This document shows, piece after piece, positions 1 to 3,849 of a stretch of DNA of 6,948 nt. The notes under the pieces are model-generated. The model had not been told where the DNA came from. It worked only from the letters and a program-made list of their open reading frames with translations, and did no database searches. The stretch lies in contig CALESY010000118.1 of the NCBI GenBank assembly GCA_937919945.1, positions 1 to 6,948 on the forward strand, given 5' to 3'. How positions within the stretch are numbered: position 1 is the first letter of the stretch; each line of letters opens with the position of its first letter. The translations under genes were made by a program, and so were the position numbers. This DNA is from an uncultured Chitinophagaceae bacterium. GTDB lineage: Bacteria; Bacteroidota; Bacteroidia; Chitinophagales; Chitinophagaceae.

Positions 1-143
1 ATTTACAAAAGATTATAAACCTACTATTAAATATTTAAAAGAAAATCTTAATTTAATAGCTGATCATAAAAATAATAAAAAAATTAAAGTGTATAAAAAT
101 TTACATATTTGCTATAATAAATTAACCGTGAAAACCCTTCATT
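1..143. other. Extremely A+T-rich stretch upstream of the terminase-like gene
   Basis: Only 16 of the first 120 bases are G or C, while the gene that starts at 144 is far richer in G+C. The change is abrupt, at about position 125. The stretch contains a 12-base palindrome TTAAATATTTAA at 27-38, which is not remarkable in such sequence. CATATTTG at 104-111 matches the Bacteroidota -7 element TAnnTTTG in all but one fixed position, but I see no -33 partner at the usual distance. The stretch may be partly coding (see the partial open frame) or an A+T-rich intergenic or transferred segment. Confidence 0.6.
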
Positions 144-175
144 ATGACATCCGAAAATCACATCTATTGGGCTGA
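2..175 (+). CDS. Possible 3' end of a low-GC gene entering from the left (partial)
   Basis: One plus-strand frame is open from the left edge to a TGA at 173-175, giving about 57 residues rich in K, N, I, L and Y. I do not recognise the product. In the first 40 codons the 16 G/C bases fall 9, 5 and 2 in codon positions 1, 2 and 3. That is the order expected of real coding DNA in a very A+T-rich gene, and 40 codons without a stop is fairly long for such composition. If real, it overlaps the start of the next gene by 32 bases in another frame. The alternative is chance openness in an A+T-rich intergenic stretch, and the small counts do not exclude this. The true start lies outside the window. 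Confidence 0.28.
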   Translation, partial: FTKDYKPTIKYLKENLNLIADHKNNKKIKVYKNLHICYNKLTVKTLHYDIRKSHLLG

Positions 176-1100
176 GCTAAAACCCGCCCACCAAACATTC
201 ATCACCCACTATCTGCGCACCAAAAACAGAAGGCAGGCATACAAAGAGGCTTACCCCCATGTTGCTGACGGCAATAGTCTGCGCTCTGCTACCAACAGGC
301 TCTATAAGCAGCTAAGCCCTTACATAGACAATCTGGAACAGCGCGCCACCGAAATGGCATTGGAAGAACTGATGCACGATGCCAAAGAACGCATCAAAAC
401 AGAGGTATGCAGCTTGCAAAGTAGGCGGGAGAAACTGGCAGAAATGATAACGGGGCGGATGCAGGTGAAACGCCACATCCGCCTCCGCGACCGCATTGTA
501 GAAGTGTATGAAGATGTGAGCCCTGCCGTATTGGTGCGCGCCATAGACCTCGATAGCCGCTTGGCTGCCAATAAATACAAAGAAAGGGTAGACAGCCTCA
601 AGCCTGCCATACCTGCTTACGTGCCGCCACCACCACCCAAAGAACCGGAGCCGACACTTGAAGAACTACTCAAGAAATACCCCTACGACGACCCGTATTG
701 GCGTGGCAAATGCATACGGGTACCGGCGCAAGATGTAGAACGCCTTGGCTTCGATACGCTGGATGACGGCGCACCCTACCTGAAGAATAACCTGACAGAC
801 GAGTATCATAAACTACGCATACAGCGAGAAATGGATTACCTGAAAGAACACCAACCTGCAGTGTATCAAGACATTATCAATAATCCTGTCAAAATAAGGT
901 ATGAAGACGAACCGGAAGAGGAGCAGCCCAAAACACCACCTGAACCAACTGTTGACGATTTATGGAAACAATACTTGGCTGCCGATAGCAACACCCGCCG
1001 CCTGCACCCCGCAGACAGGCATGCCAAAGAACAGTGGTTCAGAGTCATACCCCGCAAACAACAATTAAAGCTGATAGAACTATACCGAAAAACAGGATAG
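144..1100 (+). CDS. Terminase small subunit-like protein with a long C-terminal extension
   Basis: This 318-residue protein is predicted to be soluble. Residues 11-65 (L-K-P-x-H-Q-x-F-I-x-x-Y-L, then N-x-R-Q-A-Y-K-E-A-Y-P, then a second helix and Y-I-x-x-L) follow the N-terminal DNA-binding helix-turn-helix pattern of phage terminase small subunits. Residues 66-148 form a charged helical region ending in D-x-x-S-R-L-A-A-N-K-Y-K, like the second half of that family. In phages this subunit recognises viral DNA and recruits the large packaging ATPase. The rest is unusual: a proline run at 161-165, a globular-looking segment at about 180-250, an acidic proline-rich linker at about 254-268, and a basic end. 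The motif E-P-T-[LV]-[ED]-[ED]-L-x-K-x-Y occurs twice (169-179 and 267-277). No large terminase, portal or capsid gene is nearby, so a role in packaging is not supported here. It could be a prophage remnant or a domesticated DNA-binding protein. The family call is inferred by eye. ATG at 144 is the first start in frame and I see no clear ribosome binding site. Confidence 0.6.
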   Translation: MTSENHIYWAELKPAHQTFITHYLRTKNRRQAYKEAYPHVADGNSLRSATNRLYKQLSPYIDNLEQRATEMALEELMHDAKERIKTEVCSLQSRREKLAEMITGRMQVKRHIRLRDRIVEVYEDVSPAVLVRAIDLDSRLAANKYKERVDSLKPAIPAYVPPPPPKEPEPTLEELLKKYPYDDPYWRGKCIRVPAQDVERLGFDTLDDGAPYLKNNLTDEYHKLRIQREMDYLKEHQPAVYQDIINNPVKIRYEDEPEEEQPKTPPEPTVDDLWKQYLAADSNTRRLHPADRHAKEQWFRVIPRKQQLKLIELYRKTG

Positions 1101-1145
1101 GTATTATCTATGTTCAAGCTTCATTATTTAATAATTGAAAATGCG

Positions 1146-1173
1146 TTTGGTGTTAATAACCATCGTAGCTTTG
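1146..1173 (+). promoter_or_regulatory. Candidate Bacteroidota-type promoter for the NADH dehydrogenase gene
   Basis: TAGCTTTG at 1166-1173 is an exact match to the Bacteroidota -7 consensus TAnnTTTG, and TTTG at 1146-1149 could serve as the -33 element. The spacer is 16 bases, shorter than the roughly 19-21 typical of Bacteroides promoters, which lowers confidence. Transcription would start near 1177-1181, giving a leader of about 55 bases before the ATG at 1235. Confidence 0.45.
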
Positions 1174-1195
1174 CGGCGCATTTATATCTTTCATC

Positions 1196-1220
1196 CGGCA
1201 CTATATCTTCCATAGTGCTG
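1196..1220 (+). promoter_or_regulatory. Hairpin in the leader of the NADH dehydrogenase gene
   Basis: GCACTAT at 1198-1204 pairs perfectly with ATAGTGC at 1212-1218 around a 7-base loop. In RNA a G-U pair and a C-G pair extend it to 9 bp (1196-1220). It lies 14 bases before the start codon and downstream of the candidate promoter, so it would be in the mRNA leader. No T-run follows, so it is not a standard terminator. It could affect translation or mRNA stability, or be a DNA operator. Confidence 0.4.
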
Positions 1221-1234
1221 CAAAACATACTACG

Positions 1235-2551
1235 ATGGCTACATCCTCACAACGCCAATCGCACAATGCCCCAAGGCTCGTAATACTTGGTGCCGGCTTT
1301 GCAGGCTTACAACTTGCTAAGAAATTAAGAAAATCTGCTTACCACATTACATTGATTGACCAGTACAATTATCATCAGTTTCAGCCACTATTTTATCAGG
1401 TAGCTACTGCACGACTCGAGCCCAGCTCCATATCTTTTCCGCTACGCAAAATATTTCAGCGTAGCAATAATGTGCATGTACGCAATACGAAGGTAAAAGA
1501 GGTAGATACAAAAGCACAAACAGTAATAACAGAAGATGGTACTTTCAATTACGATGTTTTGGTAATAGCCACAGGCTGCACTACCAACTTCTTCGGCAAC
1601 AAAAATCTGGAGCAGTATGCTTTCCCGATGAAGTCAACTACTGAGGCTATTACGTTGCGCAATCGCATACTGTTGAATTTTGAAGATGCCCTTAATGCTA
1701 CACCGGATGAGCTGGAGGAGATAATGAATATTGTAGTTGTTGGTGGCGGCCCAACGGGTGTAGAGTTATCAGGCTCTTTGGCAGAACTCAAGAAGAACAT
1801 CTTACCGCGCGATTACCCTGATATGGACTTTAGCAAACTAAATGTTTATCTGTTAGAGGGTAGCCCTAACACGCTCTCTGCTATGAGCCCGGTATCGCAA
1901 CGCACATCACATGCATACCTCGAAAAAATGGGTGTACAGGTGTGGACAAATGCTGTGGTAGAAGATTACGATGGCCGTACCGCTACTTTAAAAGATGGGA
2001 GACTGATAAAGACCCGCAATCTGATATGGGCGGCAGGCATAACAGGCAACGTGCCACAGGGAATACAAAAAGATGTATTGGTACGCGGCAACCGCATAAG
2101 GGTAGATGCATACAGCAAAGTAGCAGGCATGGAAAATGTATATGCCATCGGAGACATAGCCTACATGGAAACCAAAGACTGGCCAAACGGACACCCGCAA
2201 ATGGCAAACGTAGCAGGCAAGCAAGCTACACATCTGGCAACAAACCTGAAGGCATTACAAAACGGCAACAAACAGCAACAATTCAGCTACAAATCGCCCG
2301 GCTCTATGGCTACCGTTGGTAAACGCAAAGCTGTAGTTGATTTGCCATTCATCAGTTTTCAGGGTGTCTTGGCTTGGTTTGTCTGGATGTTCTTGCACTT
2401 GATGTTGATACTGAATGCAAAGAACAAGCTGATTATCTTTATCAACTGGGCTATCAGCTACTTTACCAACGACACTACACTACGCCTGATACTGATGCCA
2501 ACACGAAAACAGGTAGAGATGGCAAAAGCGCATCATACAATGGATGAGTAG
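1235..2551 (+). CDS. ndh: Type II NADH:quinone oxidoreductase (NDH-2), NAD(P)/FAD-dependent
   Basis: This single-subunit enzyme transfers electrons from NADH through FAD to membrane quinone without pumping protons. At 438 residues it is full length for the family. An FAD Rossmann motif G-A-G-F-A-G lies at 19-24 with D42 at the end of the next strand. It is followed by the conserved H-x-F-Q-P-L-F-Y-Q-V-A block (47-57), A-T-G (112-114), and the NADH Rossmann motif G-G-G-P-T-G-V-E (170-177). E208 is positioned to bind the ribose, favouring NADH over NADPH. W-A-A-G (265-268) and the second FAD contact A-I-G-D (304-307) follow. Residues 373-422 carry the hydrophobic and amphipathic C-terminal anchor (A-W-F-V-W, N-x-L-I-I-F-I-N-W, then R-L-I) that docks on the inner face of the cytoplasmic membrane. 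The usual quinone-site A-Q-x-x-x-Q motif reads A-N-V-A-G-K at 324-329. ATG at 1235 leaves about ten residues before the first strand, and no other nearby start exists. It appears to be transcribed alone from its own promoter and converges on the next gene. Confidence 0.95.
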   Translation: MATSSQRQSHNAPRLVILGAGFAGLQLAKKLRKSAYHITLIDQYNYHQFQPLFYQVATARLEPSSISFPLRKIFQRSNNVHVRNTKVKEVDTKAQTVITEDGTFNYDVLVIATGCTTNFFGNKNLEQYAFPMKSTTEAITLRNRILLNFEDALNATPDELEEIMNIVVVGGGPTGVELSGSLAELKKNILPRDYPDMDFSKLNVYLLEGSPNTLSAMSPVSQRTSHAYLEKMGVQVWTNAVVEDYDGRTATLKDGRLIKTRNLIWAAGITGNVPQGIQKDVLVRGNRIRVDAYSKVAGMENVYAIGDIAYMETKDWPNGHPQMANVAGKQATHLATNLKALQNGNKQQQFSYKSPGSMATVGKRKAVVDLPFISFQGVLAWFVWMFLHLMLILNAKNKLIIFINWAISYFTNDTTLRLILMPTRKQVEMAKAHHTMDE

Positions 2552-2555
2552 TTCT

Positions 2556-2909
2556 TTACTTAATGGCAAGCCTGCGTTTTCGGTTCAGCCAACTGATACC
2601 AAATAGGATAGCTGCAACAAACAACGGACCGGAAATGACAGCTATCCAATCTGGGTGGTTGATAGTAATAGCGATGTAGAAGATAGCTAGTGCACTGTAA
2701 GCAATGACGCCTACCAGTTCCCATCGCCATGCAGATACCAGAATAACAGATAATACGGCAGTAGGTATAAGGTGCATTGCCAGCTCTGCGACAAAACCTG
2801 CTACATTACCATTGTATTGTACATCCAGTGCAAACAATGAAATAAAGATGGTTAGTATTATGCCAAATACTCTTGGCGCCCAATAGGCTGTTTTTTGTAT
2901 TGTATTCAT
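2556..2909 (-). CDS. Small four-helix integral membrane protein (DUF7670-like)
   Basis: This 117-residue protein is almost entirely hydrophobic, with four predicted membrane helices at about 11-31, 37-60, 64-83 and 86-108 and a basic cytoplasmic tail (N-R-K-R-R). Features such as F-I-S-L-F-A-L-D-V, A-M-H-L-I-P-T, W-x-W-E-L-x-G and I-S-G-P-L-F recall a family of small Bacteroidota membrane proteins of unknown function that I associate with DUF7670. That assignment is from memory and needs a profile search. No catalytic residues or transporter motif are evident. Its stop lies 4 bp from the stop of the convergent NADH dehydrogenase gene. The next gene upstream on the same strand ends 82 bp away, so cotranscription is possible, although a weak promoter-like pair lies in that gap. 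The start is the ATG at 2907-2909. Confidence 0.8.
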   Translation of the reverse strand: MNTIQKTAYWAPRVFGIILTIFISLFALDVQYNGNVAGFVAELAMHLIPTAVLSVILVSAWRWELVGVIAYSALAIFYIAITINHPDWIAVISGPLFVAAILFGISWLNRKRRLAIK

Positions 2910-2951
2910 TGCTCTTTTTTTTGAATGGTTATTAGAGCATAACGGGAATAA

Positions 2952-2980
2952 TAAAAGTAAGCAATATATATTATAACAAC
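2952..2980 (-). promoter_or_regulatory. Weak candidate promoter for the small membrane protein gene
   Basis: Read on the minus strand, GTTG (2977-2980) is followed after 17 bases by TACTTTTA (2952-2959), which matches TAnnTTTG except at the last base. This would give a leader of about 40 bases before the ATG at 2909. The surrounding sequence is A+T rich, so a chance match is likely enough to keep confidence low. Confidence 0.25.
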
Positions 2981-2991
2981 ATGTTAAATAG

Positions 2992-3702
2992 CTACGCTAT
3001 GCCTATCTGCCTTACCAAAGCGCGTTTGGCAACGGGCAGTAAAGTTTCATCTAATGGCAGAGGGAGCGGGTATTCTATACTGAATACGGCTGGGTTGGGT
3101 AAGGTGCGGATAGTTTTTATAATGTCGCGTTTTATGCTCTCGTATGTATTGACAAGGCTGTTTTGCCATGTGTCGACATAATGCAGGCGTATACCGCGAT
3201 AACGGTCGCTCTTATGCTCAAACAACGTGATGGTATAATTGTAAGCTCTGATTTCGCTATAGTTGCCATAACGCATCAGTACATAACCCTCATTTTTGTA
3301 CAGGGGCATAATACCAACAGGTTCTATGCGTAGTTGTTTTTCAATATGCTCGTATAGCTCCGCGCCATTGTCAAGAGTTGGCTTTATTTGTGTAAGGGCA
3401 TATTGTACAATGTTCTCCAGTTCTTGCACGATGCTGTTGTCTTGCAGCATCTCATCATACACCAGTTCCAGCTTTTGCAGGTTCACATTACTTAGCTGTT
3501 TAGGAAAGCTGTCTTGCATTAGCTTCTTATGCTCTTTGAAAGCTACCAAGTTGTTGTAGTGAAACACTACGTCTGCCAATTGAGGGTATAGCTTCTGTTC
3601 GTTGAAGTATTGGTTTACATCCTGCAGGTAGGCAAGCAGGCGGTACTTTTGCAGTTCAAAGTCTATATATCCTTCCATAAACCATGTTTCGCTCAGCTTC
3701 AT
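2992..3702 (-). CDS. Conserved-looking cytoplasmic protein of unknown function
   Basis: This 236-residue protein has no signal peptide and no membrane segment. The first 125 residues look largely helical: an N-terminal block F-M-E-G-Y-I-D-F-E-L-Q-K-Y-R-L-L-A-Y-L-Q, then Y-P-Q-L-A-D-V-x-F-H-Y-N-N-L, then charged helices to about 125. Residues 126-178 look strand-rich (I-M-P-L-Y-K, Y-V-L-M-R-Y, I-R-A-Y-N-Y-T-I-T-L-F), and a helix and a proline-rich segment (P-L-P-L-P-L, 212-217) close the protein. The N-terminal block resembles hypothetical proteins I associate with Bacteroidota, but I know no function for them and see no enzymatic motif. The gene lies downstream of the large exported protein gene, separated by hairpins and 147 bp, so it is probably a separate transcription unit. 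An 8-bp inverted repeat sits just before its ATG (3700-3702). Confidence 0.8.
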   Translation of the reverse strand: MKLSETWFMEGYIDFELQKYRLLAYLQDVNQYFNEQKLYPQLADVVFHYNNLVAFKEHKKLMQDSFPKQLSNVNLQKLELVYDEMLQDNSIVQELENIVQYALTQIKPTLDNGAELYEHIEKQLRIEPVGIMPLYKNEGYVLMRYGNYSEIRAYNYTITLFEHKSDRYRGIRLHYVDTWQNSLVNTYESIKRDIIKTIRTLPNPAVFSIEYPLPLPLDETLLPVAKRALVRQIGIA

Positions 3703-3710
3703 GTCTTACA

Positions 3711-3734
3711 GATTTACTTCTAATATAGTAAATC
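3711..3734 (-). promoter_or_regulatory. Inverted repeat just upstream of the 236-residue protein gene
   Basis: GATTTACT at 3711-3718 and AGTAAATC at 3727-3734 form a perfect 8-bp inverted repeat around 8 bases. Its near edge is 8 bases before the start codon. It could be an operator for a dimeric repressor or a leader hairpin masking the start. A weak TTTG / TAAATCTG promoter-like pair on the minus strand overlaps the repeat, but it would leave almost no leader, so I do not annotate that promoter. Confidence 0.35.
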
Positions 3735-3799
3735 AAACACAATGCCACAATGGGCAATAATTGTAATGGCTGTGTTAAAAGTGAATATGTGGATAAATA

Positions 3800-3827
3800 C
3801 AAATGCCCGGTAGTAGCCGGGCATTTG
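3800..3827 (-). terminator. Probable intrinsic terminator after the large exported protein gene
   Basis: A perfect 11-bp stem (3800-3810 with 3817-3827) with a G+C-rich core (GCCCGG / CCGGGC) encloses a 6-base loop. It lies 22 bases past the stop codon at 3850-3852 on the minus strand. After the stem the minus strand reads GTATTTATCC, so the T-run is poor and part of the ATTT lies within the stem. The stem is strong enough to act as a terminator or to protect the mRNA 3' end. Confidence 0.65.
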
Positions 3828-3842
3828 CAGATATACTATCTG
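3828..3842 (-). repeat. Second small hairpin abutting the terminator
   Basis: CAGATA (3828-3833) and TATCTG (3837-3842) form a perfect 6-bp stem with a 3-base loop. It lies between the stop codon of the large gene and the 11-bp terminator stem and touches that stem without a gap. Confidence 0.5.
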
Positions 3843-3849
3843 TATTACC

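Noticed and set aside
27..38. 12-base palindrome TTAAATATTTAA
   Set aside because: It lies in DNA of about 13% G+C, where such palindromes are expected by chance, and it has no partner nearby.
320..610. 96-codon minus-strand open frame opposite the terminase-like gene
   Set aside because: The product is rich in S and R with no domain, as expected of an antisense shadow. The plus frame has family features.
866..1117. 83-codon minus-strand open frame over the end of the terminase-like gene
   Set aside because: It is antisense to the better supported gene and looks like a composition artefact.
1123..1135. A/T-only inverted repeat ATTATT-T-AATAAT after the terminase-like gene
   Set aside because: There are no G-C pairs and a one-base centre, so a stable terminator is unlikely.
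1966..2233. Three overlapping minus-strand open frames opposite the NADH dehydrogenase gene
   Set aside because: All are short, mutually overlapping and antisense to a well supported gene, with no sign of independent coding.
1942..2322. 126-codon open frame on the plus strand inside the NADH dehydrogenase gene
   Set aside because: It lies in another frame of a gene with complete family motifs, and its product is low-complexity and basic with no recognisable domain.
2910..2939. TGCTCT / AGAGCA inverted repeat before the small membrane protein gene
   Set aside because: It is only a 6-bp stem with an 18-base loop, too weak to support a structure.
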